From Rhizobium sp. CF080 (GTDB lineage: Bacteria; Pseudomonadota; Alphaproteobacteria; Rhizobiales; Rhizobiaceae): DNA of 64,000 nucleotides. The notes beneath the pieces are model-generated. The model saw only the letters and a program-made list of their open reading frames with translations, did not search any database and had not been told where the DNA came from. Below are positions 9,360 to 19,409 of this stretch, in pieces. The number at the start of each line of letters is the position of its first letter. Positions within the stretch are counted from its first letter, which is position 1. The stretch spans positions 248,001-312,000 of the forward strand of contig NZ_AKKC02000002.1 of NCBI RefSeq assembly GCF_000282095.2, written 5' to 3'. The position numbers and the translations under genes were made by a program.

Positions 9360-9988
9360 TGGATATCTCCGAGGGTTGCAAGGCGAGCGCGCAGGTCGGC
9401 GTTTTCGGATTCGAGCTCGGCAAGGCGGTCCCTGAGTGGACGGACCGCCTCGTTGACTTCTCCCTCCGTGAAGCGGGGAGTGATATGTTGCGGGCAGTTC
9501 CAATCAAAGCTTTCCAGCCGCAGCCGGAAGATGCGCTCGATCCTGGCTCGGTAGTTCGGGTCGGTGACCAGCATAGTCAGATCAGGATCCGCGTCGAGCG
9601 CCACCTCCTCGACACGGGCATAAATCTTCAACCGGGCGCGATGGGCGTAATCCATCAGGAAGAGGCTTACCCGATCGTTCGCCGCCACATTGCCAGTGCT
9701 GATATACTGGCGATTGCCGCGATAGTCCGCAAAAGCCAGGGTCCGGTCATCGACCACTTTCAGGAAGCCACGCGGGCCGCCCCGGTGCTGGACATAGGGC
9801 CAACCGGTCTCCGAAACCGTCGCCATGTAGAAGCTGTCGCGGGCGGCGATGAATGCGGCTTCGTTTTCCGTTAGGCGGTCGAACTCGCGATCGCCGTTGA
9901 AATTCTGCCAGATGTGATCGACACCCATTGCCTTTTGCGCGGCCCGGACGCTGGGCGTTATAGCAATGTCGAGAAAGCCATAGGACAT
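9356..9988 (-). CDS. pyridoxamine 5'-phosphate oxidase-related FMN-binding protein
   Basis: The 210-residue protein has the split-barrel pattern of the PNPOx-like flavin-binding family: [35 protein letters not shown], then [12 protein letters not shown] and a final coiled-coil-like tail [13 protein letters not shown]. Members bind FMN or F420 and often act as small-molecule reductases or oxidases; the substrate here is unknown. It is the first gene of a two-gene operon with the DUF1348 protein and is divergent from a LysR regulator 107 bp away. A palindrome in the gap suggests LysR control. Confidence 0.88.
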   Translation of the reverse strand: MSYGFLDIAITPSVRAAQKAMGVDHIWQNFNGDREFDRLTENEAAFIAARDSFYMATVSETGWPYVQHRGGPRGFLKVVDDRTLAFADYRGNRQYISTGNVAANDRVSLFLMDYAHRARLKIYARVEEVALDADPDLTMLVTDPNYRARIERIFRLRLESFDWNCPQHITPRFTEGEVNEAVRPLRDRLAELESENADLRARLATLGDIQ

Positions 9989-10067
9989 GATGGACCTCCT
10001 TCAGGTCGGGAGCCGCCATCGGCGGGTTGGCGCGACAATGCCTCTTTTCACAAATCCTCGGAATACA

Positions 10068-10089
10068 GTAAGATTGGAACTCATCTTAC
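10068..10089. promoter_or_regulatory. inverted repeat, likely LysR operator
   Basis: GTAAGAT at 10068-10074 and ATCTTAC at 10083-10089 form a perfect seven-base inverted repeat with an eight-base spacer. It lies between the divergent PNPOx-like and LysR genes and ends six bases before the first LysR start codon. The position suits an operator at which the LysR protein controls both itself and the divergent operon. This is inferred from position and symmetry only. Confidence 0.65.
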
Positions 10090-10095
10090 CAAAAA

Positions 10096-11025
10096 ATGGA
10101 AAAGCGAATGGATCGATTCGAAGCCATGTCGATGCTGCTGGAAGTGGTGGACAAGGGTAGCCTGTCCGCGGCAAGCCGGTCGCTTCGGGTTCCCGTGCCG
10201 ACGCTCAGCCGGAAGGTTTCTGAGCTCGAGGCTTCGCTCGGCACACGTCTGCTGATCCGTACGACCCGCAAACTCACCCTGACCGATGCGGGCGTCACTT
10301 ATGCGGCGGCCGCGCGGCGTATTCTTGAACAGGTCGAGGATGCGGAACGCGAGGCGGCCGGCGAGTTCACGGCGCCGAAGGGTGAACTGGTCGTCACCGC
10401 GCCGATCCTGTTCGGGCGGTTGCATGTCCTGCCGATCGTCACCGACTTCCTGGCGCTGTTTCCCGAGATCAACATCCGCTTGCTGCTCGCGGACCGCAAC
10501 GTTCATCTCGTCGACGATCATATCGACATGGCCGTCCGGATCGGGCAGCTGCCGGACAGTACGATGGTTGCGACGCGGATCGGATCGATGCGGATGGTCA
10601 TCTGCGCCAGCCCTGCCCTGCTTGCAGCTCATGGCGTTCCACAGACGCCGGAGGACCTTGGACGGATGCCGTGGGTGACGTTCGAAGGACCGACGCCATT
10701 ACCCGCCCGGCACCTACTGCCGGCAGGATCGACTACGGCCGCTGAGGTAGTGGCTGCATCGCGCCTTTCGGTCTCGACCGCAGAAGCCGCGACAGAGGCC
10801 GCGATGCGCAATGTCGGGGCAACGCGGCTGCTCCACTATCAGGTGGCGGACGCGGTCAAAGCCGGCGCGCTCCGGATCGTCCTGGAATCCTTCGAGCCGG
10901 AGCCGCCGCCCATCCACCTTATCCACGCCGCGCGTGGCCAGATGCCGCTCAAGATGCGCAGCTTCCTGGATTTTGCGGCACCGAAGCTCCGCCAGGCGCT
11001 CGTTGGGATCGGCTCCGCCGCCTGA
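10096..11025 (+). CDS. LysR-family transcriptional regulator
   Basis: The 309-residue regulator has an N-terminal winged helix-turn-helix at about residues 5-64 (MSMLLEVVDKGSLSAASRSL, then PTLSRKVSELEASLGTRLL) and a LysR substrate-binding domain from about residue 90. It resembles the CrgA/DmlR-like branch. The more usual start is the second Met at 10108, giving MDRFEAMS; neither start has a strong ribosome site. It is divergent from the PNPOx-like/DUF1348 operon, which is its likely target, and the palindrome just upstream is a candidate binding site. The inducer is unknown. Confidence 0.92.
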   Translation: MEKRMDRFEAMSMLLEVVDKGSLSAASRSLRVPVPTLSRKVSELEASLGTRLLIRTTRKLTLTDAGVTYAAAARRILEQVEDAEREAAGEFTAPKGELVVTAPILFGRLHVLPIVTDFLALFPEINIRLLLADRNVHLVDDHIDMAVRIGQLPDSTMVATRIGSMRMVICASPALLAAHGVPQTPEDLGRMPWVTFEGPTPLPARHLLPAGSTTAAEVVAASRLSVSTAEAATEAAMRNVGATRLLHYQVADAVKAGALRIVLESFEPEPPPIHLIHAARGQMPLKMRSFLDFAAPKLRQALVGIGSAA

Positions 11026-11463
11026 AGTCGACGTCGGCAGCCAGCCGTTAAGCTGCCTCGCGCCTTTTCTTGGCATACGCGCCCGGGTCCGGAAGCGATT
11101 TCAAAGAAAAACTGATCCCCAACATAGTTCACCTGGACCGTCACCACCATTGCCGCCGGGATTCTTTTCTTCCTGTTGGCGTCGGGCACGGTTGCCGCTG
11201 TCACCGTCCATGGGGCATGGGTATTTCGCAAGGCGGGAGAACGATCAAAGCGGTCATTTCGCCCTCGCGGCAGCCTGGAGAAACCGCGAATTCAGCACCT
11301 GCACGAGAAGAGCTGCTCATCGACTCGATGCTCCAAATCGTACGCCGTTGCCGAGGTGTGCAATTATGCGAAGCACAAACGAAGACGGATATCGTCGTTC
11401 GTGGCATCTACCCTATCTTAGAATGGATATTCGGCCGCGGCACATTTGTACTGGAGCTTCAAA
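11026..11463. other. 438-bp stretch without a convincing gene
   Basis: No frame here has both a start and a family resemblance. On the plus strand a hydrophobic segment reading TVTTIAAGILFFLLASGTV is encoded at about 11131-11187, but a TAG at 11122-11124 precedes it directly and no start codon with a ribosome site follows. It could be the remnant of a small membrane protein. The stretch lies next to a tRNA gene, which would suit an old insertion scar. Confidence 0.4.
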
Positions 11464-11676
11464 ATGACAGTTATTCAGGAAGAACCTCCGACCGCACTCC
11501 CCTCACATCCTGAGGAAATCAAATCCACTTTCGATCTGCGCGTCGGGAAAAACATTACCCTGCAGGGCAGCGCCAGAATAACGCCGGCGGGCGTGATCAG
11601 CACCGGAATCGCGGTTGCCGCCATGACGTTTGCATTGGGTTATCTCATATCATCAATGCGGCGTCGCGGGAGTTAG
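11464..11676 (+). CDS. small single-pass membrane protein, unknown function
   Basis: The 70-residue product starting MTVIQEEPPTALP has a polar N-terminal half and one clear hydrophobic segment near the C-terminus (ISTGIAVAAMTFALGYLISS, about residues 45-64), followed by a basic end MRRRGS. That suggests a tail-anchored or single-pass inner-membrane protein. I recognise no family. The ATG at 11464 is chosen over the frame's earlier start at 11446; neither has a strong ribosome site. It lies 65 bp from the 3' end of tRNA-Arg, on the opposite strand. Confidence 0.5.
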   Translation: MTVIQEEPPTALPSHPEEIKSTFDLRVGKNITLQGSARITPAGVISTGIAVAAMTFALGYLISSMRRRGS

Positions 11677-11741
11677 GCGAGCGCGAGTTGCCACCGGCAG
11701 CCGACCAACTCGCAACAATGTTCAGAGAGAATTGGAGGAAA

Positions 11742-11818
11742 TGGCGCACCCGAAGAGATTCGAACTCCTGACCCCCAGATTCGTAGTCTGGTGCTCTATC
11801 CAGCTGAGCTACGGGTGC
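11742..11818 (-). tRNA. tRNA-Arg (anticodon ACG)
   Basis: The 77-base gene has a seven-base acceptor stem (GCACCCG with CGGGTGC), an encoded CCA end, a D-arm TAGCTCAGCTGGATAGAGCA, and an anticodon stem CCAGA/TCTGG around CTACGAA, giving anticodon ACG. The T-arm contains GTTCGAATC. ACG, read as ICG after deamination, decodes CGU/CGC/CGA arginine codons. All arms are complete. Confidence 0.98.
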
Positions 11819-11956
11819 GTTTGCAAGCAGTGCGTCACCGCTTGCGTGGCGATCCTCTAAAACGTCCGCATTGCGATTGCAAGCGATTTTACCAAGGGCA
11901 ACGTCATTTTGCTGTCACTTCTCGCTCAAACCGTTGAGAAGCAACATTTATTTGCA

Positions 11957-13465
11957 TCAGGCCCGAACCCGGTAGTCCTCCAGCGAGACCGGACGATCGG
12001 GAATCTCAATTCTAAACTGCGTGCCGGGGCCTGGCTTTTCCACAAGCGCTATGGTGCCGCCATGGGCCAGGACCAGCTCGCGGGCAATGACCAGGCCGAG
12101 GCCGGTGCCGCCCGACCGCGCCGAGCCGCGGAAAGCGGAAAACAGGTTCTCGCGGGCCTTTCGCGGCATGCCGGGACCGGTGTCGTCGATGGTAATGCTG
12201 ACGACGCTGCCCACCCGGTGGGCGGAAACCGTGACCCTGCGAACCATCGCGGCATCCTGCGGATCGAAATTCACCAGCGCCTGGATCGCGTTCCGGCAGA
12301 GATTGTGGATGACGCGGAAAATCTGCTCACTGTCGCAGTCCACTTCGAGATCGGCGGCGATCTGGTCCAGGAATTCGATGCCTATTTCCGGATCGATCGC
12401 CAGCATGTCGCGCACGTCCTGCGCGAGGGCGGCAAAGCGGATGCGGCGGCGGCGGGGGGCTGCCTCGGAGGCCTGACCATAGGCCAGGACCTCGCTCGTG
12501 TAACCCACCGCCCGGTCGATGGTGCGCAACAGCTTCGGAGCAAAGCTCCTCACCATCGGATCGTCGACATCCGTCAACCGGTCCGACATCAGCTGCGCCG
12601 AGGCCAGGATGTTGCGCATGTCGTGATTGATCTTCGACACCGCGAGGCCGAGATCGGCCAGGTTCTTCTGCTGTTTCAAGGTGCGCTGCAATTGCGCCTG
12701 CATGGCGGTGAGGTGCCGGCCGGCGACGGCAAGCTCGCCCCGGGAGCGATCGGCGCTAAAGACGCGGCCAGGATCGTCCGGCTGCTCCGAGAAAAGCTGC
12801 ATGCTGTGGGTGAGCCGCCGGATTGGCATGATCATCATGCGGTTGATGGCGAGGAAGATCAGCACCGCGGTGATCAGGGATATCAGCAGCGACAGAAGAA
12901 ACATCGTCTTCGAATATTTCAGCATGTCCTTGCGCAGTGCGTCATCGGTCATGACCAGCTCGATGATCATGTCGCTGTCGCCGATCGGACCATAGACGCG
13001 CATGACGCGGCCACCGCCGAAGACGAGCGTGTCAAGTGCGTCGCGCATCGAGGATGCTATCGGGACATTCGCAAGATCGAAGACTTCATCGATCTGCGGC
13101 TGAGTGTCCGTGGCAGCCAGCAGGCGCGACGTGCCATCCTTGCGCAGCGCGATCACCTTGGTGCCGGTCGCAAGCAGCGTGTCGTCCTGCACCGCGCGAG
13201 GAAGCTCGGCGGGCTGCAGTCCGTCGATGACGATGCCGGCGGCGGCGGCGGTATCCAGACGATCGCGCAGCCAGTTCATCCGCATGGTGGCGACGGAAGG
13301 GACGAAGATCAGCACTTCGGCCATCATCACGAAGATGACGGTGAGCCAGAGAAGCCTGCCGGAGAGGCCGCGGAAAAGGCGCGGCATGGTTTCCGGCCCC
13401 GCGCCTTCCGGCGAGGACCCCGAGCGCCCCGAGGTATGAACCTCGTCGTCCATGCGGATCTCCAT
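11957..13465 (-). CDS. orphan membrane sensor histidine kinase
   Basis: The 502-residue kinase has two transmembrane helices (about residues 37-58 and 187-207) enclosing a periplasmic domain of about 130 residues, and a HAMP-like linker. The dimerisation helix contains KINHDMRN with the phospho-acceptor His281. A HATPase domain follows with the N-box NLCRNAIQAL, the G1 box DDTGPGMP and the G2 box GTGLGL. No response regulator gene is adjacent, so its partner is encoded elsewhere. The next genes are tRNA-Arg on one side and a chemotaxis receptor on the other, both on the same strand. The signal sensed is unknown. Confidence 0.93.
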   Translation of the reverse strand: MEIRMDDEVHTSGRSGSSPEGAGPETMPRLFRGLSGRLLWLTVIFVMMAEVLIFVPSVATMRMNWLRDRLDTAAAAGIVIDGLQPAELPRAVQDDTLLATGTKVIALRKDGTSRLLAATDTQPQIDEVFDLANVPIASSMRDALDTLVFGGGRVMRVYGPIGDSDMIIELVMTDDALRKDMLKYSKTMFLLSLLISLITAVLIFLAINRMMIMPIRRLTHSMQLFSEQPDDPGRVFSADRSRGELAVAGRHLTAMQAQLQRTLKQQKNLADLGLAVSKINHDMRNILASAQLMSDRLTDVDDPMVRSFAPKLLRTIDRAVGYTSEVLAYGQASEAAPRRRRIRFAALAQDVRDMLAIDPEIGIEFLDQIAADLEVDCDSEQIFRVIHNLCRNAIQALVNFDPQDAAMVRRVTVSAHRVGSVVSITIDDTGPGMPRKARENLFSAFRGSARSGGTGLGLVIARELVLAHGGTIALVEKPGPGTQFRIEIPDRPVSLEDYRVRA

Positions 13466-13570
13466 TTCCGAATACCCAGCCCGCCGGATCGGAGCAGGCT
13501 CTGGGATGATCGGCTATTTTAGAGGTTCGGCAGTTTTTTACCAGTCCCCTTTACCGCAGTGCAAAAGAGA

Positions 13571-13599
13571 AAGCGGAGAACGGTTTCCCGTCTCCGCTT
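13571..13599 (-). terminator. hairpin terminator behind the chemotaxis receptor gene
   Basis: AAGCGGAGA at 13571-13579 pairs with TCTCCGCTT at 13591-13599. The inner CGG/CCG can extend the stem past one bulged base. On the minus strand a short T-rich run follows (complement of 13563-13570). It lies 29 bases past the stop of the chemotaxis receptor gene, before the sensor kinase. Confidence 0.7.
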
Positions 13600-13627
13600 C
13601 CTTATTCGGTCGACATGCGAAATTGGA

Positions 13628-15655
13628 TCAGAACTCTTCCCAATCTCCGGCAGCGGCTGCCGTTGCGGTGGCCGTCCCGCCGAAAGCCCGCGAGAGTGCG
13701 CCCGTCATCGCCTTCACCGGAGAGACGCGCGGCCGATGGACAGGAGCTGCCGCGACGGGCCGCGGGGCCCTGACCGGTTGGGCGACGCGCTCGCTCTCCT
13801 GGCCGATGTCGAAGTTGGAGACAAGCGCAAACAGGCTGTCGGCCTCGGAGGACAGGGTCTGGGTCGCTGCGGACGTCTCCTCCACCATGGCGGCGTTCTG
13901 CTGCGTCACCTGGTCCATCTGGTTGACGGCGGTGCTGACCTCGCCAAGCCCCGTCGCCTGCTCGCGGGAAGCGACGGCGATCGAATGGATATGGTCGTTG
14001 ATGCGCAGCACGCGGGTTTCGATTTCCGAAAGCGCCTCGCCGGTCTTCTGGACCAGCATCACGCCTCCGGCGACTTCCTCGCCGGACTTGCTGATCAACG
14101 CCTTGATGTCCTTTGCGGCACTTGCCGAGCGCTGGGCGAGCTCGCGGACCTCCTGGGCGACGACCGCAAATCCCTTGCCGGCTTCGCCTGCACGGGCCGC
14201 CTCGACGCCGGCGTTGAGTGCCAGAAGATTGGTCTGGAAGGCGATTTCGTCGATGACGTTGGTGATCTGGGCGATCTCGCGGGAGGCCTGCTCTATCCGG
14301 CCCATCGCGTCGACGGCGCTGCGCACTACCTCGCCCGACTGGACCGCACTCTGCTTGGCCTCGCCGACCATGACGGTCGCCTCATGTGCCCGCTCGGTCG
14401 AACTCTTGACGACGGCGGTGATCTCCGCGAGCGCGGCTGACGTTTCTTCCAGCGCGGCGGCCTGCTGTTCGGTGCGGCGTGACAGATCGTTGGTCGCCCG
14501 GCTCAGCTCGGCGGCGCTTCCGTTGATGGAGCCCGTGGCAGTGCGGACATTCCGCATCGTGCCACGCAGCGTGTCCATGGTGCCGTTGACATTGTGTTGA
14601 AGCTCCGCGAAAGCGCCCTTGAAGTTGCCTCGCATGCTGTCGGTGAGGTCGCCCTCGGCGAGGCTCTTCACCACGCGCCGGGTTTCCGACACCCCGGCAT
14701 CGACACTCTCGACGAGCATGTCGACGTCGCGGGCGAAATGGTCGAGGCTCTCCTCGCCCCATTGCATGTTGATACGGCGGGTGAAATCTCCCTCCGCCGC
14801 GGCTGCGACAACGGCGGCCATGCGCGCCTGCAGATCGTCGCTCTTGCCACGCAAGGTCGCTTCGGAGGCATTCATGCGAGCGACTTCGATGCCGTTCTTC
14901 TTGAAGACTTCGACGGCGGCAGCCATGTCACCGATTTCGTCCCGACGTCCGGCCGATGGCACATCGGTATTGTAGTCGCCATCCGCGATCAATTTCATCG
15001 ACGACGTCAGACCGAGGATCGGCTGGCTCAGTTCCTTGCGACCGAGATAGAGGCCGAAGGCCATTCCACCGGCGACGCCGACAAGCGTGGCGGCGAGGAC
15101 CGAATAGAACACCATATTGCCGAACGCATCCATACCGGCACTCAGCGTGTCGAGCTCGGTCCGGTCCATCTTCACGACGGCGTCGATTTCAGCCTGATAG
15201 GCCTTGCGGTTGGCGCGGTTCGCCTCGTTGTTGCCTTGGACATTCGCCGCCGGCGGGCCTTCCGTCTGGCTGAGGCGGACGGTCTCGGTCCGGAACGCCT
15301 TGAATTCGTTGGAGCGGGCGATCAGCTTGTCGAACGTCTCCTTCTGTACGGCCGGAACCATCGGCCGCCACGCGCTGATCAGCTTTTCCATGTCGTTGAG
15401 GGACTTCAGGACTCCATCGCCAAACTGCTTGGCTGCCTCATTGTCCTTCGCCGCGTAGATACCGCGCGCGTCCATCACGACAGCCGTGACCAGGCGGTTG
15501 AGATGCTCGCCCTTGTAGGCACGATCCGCGACATCGGCATATTGCTGCGTCTGATCGCGATATTCTTCCACCGCAAAGAGCGATAGCCCCCCGATGACGC
15601 AGGCCACGAGGCTCATCAGGCCGACGAGGAGATTGATCTTGGCTCTAATTTTCAC
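13628..15655 (-). CDS. methyl-accepting chemotaxis protein
   Basis: The product of about 675 residues is a membrane chemoreceptor. After a short cytoplasmic start come a transmembrane helix ([20 protein letters not shown]), a periplasmic helical ligand domain of about 160 residues, a second transmembrane helix, HAMP sequences and a signalling domain with the highly conserved hairpin ([20 protein letters not shown]). The last residues GDWEEF match a WxxF CheR/CheB docking tail. I place the start at the GTG at 15655 because AGGGGG lies six bases upstream; the longer frame to 15724 has no such signal. The ligand is unknown, and no che genes are in the window. Confidence 0.94.
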   Translation of the reverse strand: MKIRAKINLLVGLMSLVACVIGGLSLFAVEEYRDQTQQYADVADRAYKGEHLNRLVTAVVMDARGIYAAKDNEAAKQFGDGVLKSLNDMEKLISAWRPMVPAVQKETFDKLIARSNEFKAFRTETVRLSQTEGPPAANVQGNNEANRANRKAYQAEIDAVVKMDRTELDTLSAGMDAFGNMVFYSVLAATLVGVAGGMAFGLYLGRKELSQPILGLTSSMKLIADGDYNTDVPSAGRRDEIGDMAAAVEVFKKNGIEVARMNASEATLRGKSDDLQARMAAVVAAAAEGDFTRRINMQWGEESLDHFARDVDMLVESVDAGVSETRRVVKSLAEGDLTDSMRGNFKGAFAELQHNVNGTMDTLRGTMRNVRTATGSINGSAAELSRATNDLSRRTEQQAAALEETSAALAEITAVVKSSTERAHEATVMVGEAKQSAVQSGEVVRSAVDAMGRIEQASREIAQITNVIDEIAFQTNLLALNAGVEAARAGEAGKGFAVVAQEVRELAQRSASAAKDIKALISKSGEEVAGGVMLVQKTGEALSEIETRVLRINDHIHSIAVASREQATGLGEVSTAVNQMDQVTQQNAAMVEETSAATQTLSSEADSLFALVSNFDIGQESERVAQPVRAPRPVAAAPVHRPRVSPVKAMTGALSRAFGGTATATAAAAGDWEEF

Positions 15656-16166
15656 TGCAGTCCCCCTGCAAAACACAACCATGGAGACGGAGACCAGGCG
15701 GCAAGGCTGCCAGAATTCCATCACGTAGTGCTAAATTTAGCAGTGAGGCATTAACAATGTTTGAGTGGCAATCGCCCAGCTCTCGAGCAAAAGCAGCAGT
15801 ATTTTGCCGTGGCGGGATTAAAACGAGAAAAAATTCTCGCATGTGAGACAATCCGCAACGTTGCCACGAATTTTTATCGCTCATTTCAGAGAGCGTAAAG
15901 ACAATTGCAGATTGTCACAATCCTTAATGAGTTGCAGGGCGTCTCAGCCTTTCGGAACGCACCTACGCCGGACGCCTTCTCCAGGAGGCCAAAAATCCCG
16001 GCAGCGATTGACTTTTCCGGCGGAGTCCTCTTATAAGCCGCCCACGTTCAGCTCCGGCGGGCTTGCACGCATGCAGTCGCTTGCGCAGATCGTTTTTCCG
16101 AAGCGCTCTTGCCGTCGTGATGACGGCAAACTCCAAGAAGGGCCGCACACCGCGGTATTAAAATAA
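15656..16166. other. 511-bp divergent intergenic region
   Basis: This region separates the chemoreceptor gene from rpmH. It holds the rpmH promoter at about 16008-16037 and presumably the chemoreceptor promoter. Parts of it are clearly more AT-rich than the flanking genes. I find no supported open reading frame in it. Confidence 0.6.
16008..16037 (+). promoter_or_regulatory. sigma-70 type promoter of rpmH-rnpA-yidC
   Basis: TTGACT at 16008-16013 is followed after exactly 17 bases by TTATAA at 16031-16036. This is close to the ideal housekeeping promoter TTGACA-N17-TATAAT. It leaves a leader of about 120 bases before rpmH at 16167. A strong promoter is expected for this ribosomal protein operon. 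Confidence 0.75.
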
Positions 16167-16301
16167 ATGAAGCGTACCTATCAACCGTCCAAGCTTGTTC
16201 GCAAGCGCCGCCACGGATTCCGTACCCGCATGGCCACCAAAGGTGGTCGTCTGGTTCTCTCCGCACGTCGCGCCCGTGGCCGCAAGCGTCTCTCGGCCTA
16301 A
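16167..16301 (+). CDS. rpmH: 50S ribosomal protein L34
   Basis: The 44-residue product begins [19 protein letters not shown] and continues [20 protein letters not shown], the nearly invariant L34 sequence. L34 is a small, very basic protein of the large ribosomal subunit. It is first in the conserved run rpmH-rnpA-yidC-engB and is separated from rnpA by 28 bp. Confidence 0.98.
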   Translation: MKRTYQPSKLVRKRRHGFRTRMATKGGRLVLSARRARGRKRLSA

Positions 16302-16329
16302 GGCCTGAGATGCCCGAGACGACCGGGCG

Positions 16330-16722
16330 ATGACGACTGAGACAAAGAACGAGAAAACTGTCGGGCGGCTTAAAAGCCGGCCGCAGTTCCTTGCCGTCCG
16401 GGGGGGGGAATCCCGCCGGGGCCGGAACTTCCTTCTGGAAGTCCTTGATCGAAACCAGCCGGACGAAGCGCCGCGCGTCGGTTTCACCGTTACCAAGAAA
16501 CATGGCAACGCGGTCGAACGCAACCGCATGCGCCGCCGCCTCCGCGAGGTGGTGAGGCAATCTGCCGGATTTGCAATGAAGAACGGACACGACTATGTGA
16601 TTGTCGCGCGGCGGGAGGTGCTTACGGCCCCCTTTGCGGATATGACGGCCCAGCTTATCGAACGTATCGAAAGCAAGCCGAGACCAAAGCGGTCCGAGGA
16701 GACCCGTTCCAGGAAAGCATGA
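16330..16722 (+). CDS. rnpA: ribonuclease P protein component
   Basis: The 130-residue protein is the small basic subunit that helps the catalytic RNA of RNase P cut the 5' leader from pre-tRNAs. It has [10 protein letters not shown] near the start, [19 protein letters not shown] in the middle (the RNR RNA-binding signature) and DYVIVARRE. It overlaps the yidC start by four bases (ATGA), as in other rhizobia, so the two are translationally coupled. Confidence 0.97.
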   Translation: MTTETKNEKTVGRLKSRPQFLAVRGGESRRGRNFLLEVLDRNQPDEAPRVGFTVTKKHGNAVERNRMRRRLREVVRQSAGFAMKNGHDYVIVARREVLTAPFADMTAQLIERIESKPRPKRSEETRSRKA

Positions 16723-18527
16723 TGGAAAAGAACCGCAATTACTTCATCGCGATCGCGCTCTCGGTGCTGATCGTTCTTGCCTGGCAGTTCCTCTATATGA
16801 ACCCGAGGATGGAAGCCCAACGGCGCGCCGAAGAGGCCAGCCGCGCGCTGCAGGGCGAAACCGCCCAGCCTGTTTCGCCGGAAAGCCCCGGCGCTCAGAG
16901 TGGTTCCGGCGTGTTGGGGAACCTGCCCGGCGCGACCCCGGCAACTGCTGCGCTCTCCCGCGATCAGGCACTCTCCAGGTCACAGCGCGTGCAGATCGAG
17001 ACGCCTGCCCTGATCGGCTCCATCAACCTGACCGGCGCCCGTTTCGATGACCTCAAGCTGCGCGAATATCACGAAACCGTCGATGACAAGAGCCCGATCA
17101 TCACGCTGTTCTCGCCGTCCGACACGGCGGACGGTTATTTCACGGAAGTCGGTTATATCCCGAATGAATCGATCGGCACCGCTCCCGGCACCGGCACGCA
17201 GTGGACGCTCGCAAGCGGCGACAAGCTGACCCAGCAGACGCCGGTGACGCTGACCTTCACCAACGAGAAGGGCGTGACCTTCACGCGTACGATTTCGGTC
17301 GATGACCATTACATGCTGACCGTTGCCGACAAGATCGACAACAAGACGGCCGGCCCGGTGACGCTGACGCCTTATGGCCGCGTACTGCGCAACAACAAGC
17401 CTGCAACTCCATCCGTCTGGGTCATCCATGAAGGCTTCATCGGCGTGATGGGCGAGAGCGGCAGCCTCAACGAGCACACCTACGCCAATATCGAAAAAGA
17501 GCAGTTCACCAACGAGAAGGCGACGACCGGCTGGCTCGGCATCACCGACAAGTACTGGGCCGCCACCCTCGTGCCGCCGCAGACATTGCCCTATGTGGCG
17601 CGCTTCTCGCATTTCAACGGCGGTCAGGCGAGCTACCAGGCGGACTACAAGGGCGACGACCTGACGGTTCAGCCGGGTCAGTCCACCGAGCTCAAGAACC
17701 TCGTCTTCGCCGGCGCCAAGGAAGTGCCGCTGATCTCGCGTTACGAGACGGAGTTCGCCGTTCCGCAGTTCAACCGCCTGATCGACTGGGGATGGTTCTA
17801 CTTCATCACCAAGCCGATGTTCCAGCTGATGGACTTCTTCTTCCGTCACGTGGGCAATTTCGGTGTGGCGATCCTGCTGACCACCATCGTCGTCAAGGCG
17901 CTGTTCTTCCCGCTCGCCAGCAAGCAATACGCTTCCATGGCCAACATGAAGCGCATGCAGCCGAAGATGGAAGAGCTGAAGGCCAAGTTCGGCGACGACC
18001 GTATGGGCCTGCAGCAGGCGATGATGGCCCTCTACAAGGAAGAAAAGATCAATCCGATCGCCGGCTGCTGGCCGGTGCTCCTGCAGATCCCCGTCTTCTT
18101 CGCGCTCTACAAGGTCATCTATGTGACCATCGAAATGCGGCATGCGCCGTTCTTCGGCTGGATCCAGGACCTGTCCGCACCGGACCCAACCTCGCTCTTC
18201 AACCTGTTCGGCCTGCTGCCCTACGACGTGCCGCATGCGCTGATGATAGGCGTCTGGCCGCTTGTCATGGGCGTCACGATGTTCGTGCAGATGCGCATGA
18301 ACCCGACGCCTCCGGACCCGACCCAGGCGATGATCTTCACCTGGATGCCGCTGGTGTTCACCTTCATGCTGGCCTCCTTCCCGGCCGGCCTCGTCATCTA
18401 CTGGGCCTGGAACAACACGCTGTCGGTGACGCAGCAGGCGATCATCATGAAACGCCACGGCGCCAAGGTCGAGCTCTTCGACAATCTGAAGGGCCTCTTC
18501 CGCCGAAAACCGGCGCCAACGAAATAG
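16719..18527 (+). CDS. yidC: membrane protein insertase YidC
   Basis: The 602-residue insertase helps inner-membrane proteins enter the bilayer, alone or with SecYEG. It has an N-terminal transmembrane helix ([17 protein letters not shown]), a large periplasmic beta-sandwich domain with a variable linker before it (about residues 30-375), and the conserved C-terminal five-helix OxaI/YidC core with [14 protein letters not shown] and [20 protein letters not shown]. The start ATG overlaps the rnpA stop; ATGATG allows either of two adjacent Met codons. A hairpin terminator follows. Confidence 0.98.
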   Translation: MMEKNRNYFIAIALSVLIVLAWQFLYMNPRMEAQRRAEEASRALQGETAQPVSPESPGAQSGSGVLGNLPGATPATAALSRDQALSRSQRVQIETPALIGSINLTGARFDDLKLREYHETVDDKSPIITLFSPSDTADGYFTEVGYIPNESIGTAPGTGTQWTLASGDKLTQQTPVTLTFTNEKGVTFTRTISVDDHYMLTVADKIDNKTAGPVTLTPYGRVLRNNKPATPSVWVIHEGFIGVMGESGSLNEHTYANIEKEQFTNEKATTGWLGITDKYWAATLVPPQTLPYVARFSHFNGGQASYQADYKGDDLTVQPGQSTELKNLVFAGAKEVPLISRYETEFAVPQFNRLIDWGWFYFITKPMFQLMDFFFRHVGNFGVAILLTTIVVKALFFPLASKQYASMANMKRMQPKMEELKAKFGDDRMGLQQAMMALYKEEKINPIAGCWPVLLQIPVFFALYKVIYVTIEMRHAPFFGWIQDLSAPDPTSLFNLFGLLPYDVPHALMIGVWPLVMGVTMFVQMRMNPTPPDPTQAMIFTWMPLVFTFMLASFPAGLVIYWAWNNTLSVTQQAIIMKRHGAKVELFDNLKGLFRRKPAPTK

Positions 18528-18550
18528 CGCCCGCAAGACAAACGAATGAG

Positions 18551-18575
18551 AAACCCCGGCTTGTCCGGGGTTTTT
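18551..18575 (+). terminator. rho-independent terminator after yidC
   Basis: CCCCGG at 18554-18559 and CCGGGG at 18565-18570, extended by A-T pairs on both sides, form a stem with the loop CTTGT. Five T residues follow at 18571-18575. It lies 24 bases past the yidC stop and ends the rpmH-rnpA-yidC unit, although some read-through into engB may occur. Confidence 0.85.
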
Positions 18576-18669
18576 CTTTCAGGAAAAGGGCCAGATTGCC
18601 CGAAAGCTTGACATTGCCGGCCAAAAGCTTGAAGCCGTGCCCTTCGACAAAACAGGACGACCAGAACCG

Positions 18670-19329
18670 ATGCCGGCAGACATGAGCACGGACGACAAGC
18701 CGCTTTTCGGCCGCCCCTGGATCTTCATCCGCGGCGTGCCATCCATGAAATTCCTGCCACCGGAGGGCCCGCTCGAAGTGGCCTTCGCCGGCCGCTCGAA
18801 TGTCGGCAAGTCGTCGCTGATCAACGCGCTCGTCGGCCAGAAGGCCCTGGCGCGTACATCGAACACGCCTGGCCGAACCCAGGAACTCAATTATTTCGTA
18901 CCGGACGGCTATTCGGGCGCAAGCGGCGACCTGCCGCCGATGGCGCTGGTCGACATGCCCGGCTACGGTTACGCCCAGGCGCCGAAGGAAAATGTCGATG
19001 CCTGGACCAAGCTCGTCTTCGATTACCTGCGCGGTCGCGCGACGCTGAAGCGCGTCTATCTGTTGATCGACAGCCGTCACGGCGTCAAGAAGAACGACGA
19101 CGAAGTGCTGGACCTGCTCGACAAGGCCGCCGTCTCCTACCAGATCGTGCTGACCAAGACAGACAAGATCAAGGAGCCGGCCGTGGTGAAGCTGTTGGAG
19201 GAGACGCAGGAAAAAATCCGCAAGCGTCCCGCCGCCTTCCCGTTCGTACTCTCCACCTCGTCCGAAAAGGGCAAGGGGATCGACGAACTGCGCCAGGCGA
19301 TCGCCGAAACGGTCGGCCGTCCGGTCTGA
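18670..19329 (+). CDS. engB: ribosome biogenesis GTPase YihA/YsxC (EngB)
   Basis: The 219-residue GTPase assists late assembly of the large ribosomal subunit. Its motifs are G1 [10 protein letters not shown]2 SNTPGRTQ, G3 DMPGYGYA and G4 TKTDK, in the right order. The N-terminal [23 protein letters not shown] matches the alphaproteobacterial family. I prefer the ATG at 18670 ([11 protein letters not shown]); an in-frame GTG at 18637 would add eleven residues. It lies between yidC and argB, as in related genomes, with a fasciclin gene inserted before argB here. Confidence 0.95.
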   Translation: MPADMSTDDKPLFGRPWIFIRGVPSMKFLPPEGPLEVAFAGRSNVGKSSLINALVGQKALARTSNTPGRTQELNYFVPDGYSGASGDLPPMALVDMPGYGYAQAPKENVDAWTKLVFDYLRGRATLKRVYLLIDSRHGVKKNDDEVLDLLDKAAVSYQIVLTKTDKIKEPAVVKLLEETQEKIRKRPAAFPFVLSTSSEKGKGIDELRQAIAETVGRPV

Positions 19330-19409
19330 GTTGCCCCAAAAACGGCAGATCCGGCCGCCCCCGAGGTGAGACGACCGGATCCTGATGTAAAAGCGAGGGC
19401 GGTCGGCTT

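Noticed and set aside
11070..11513. 147-residue plus-strand frame
   Set aside because: Low-complexity composition, no family resemblance and no ribosome site; it also overlaps the better supported small protein.
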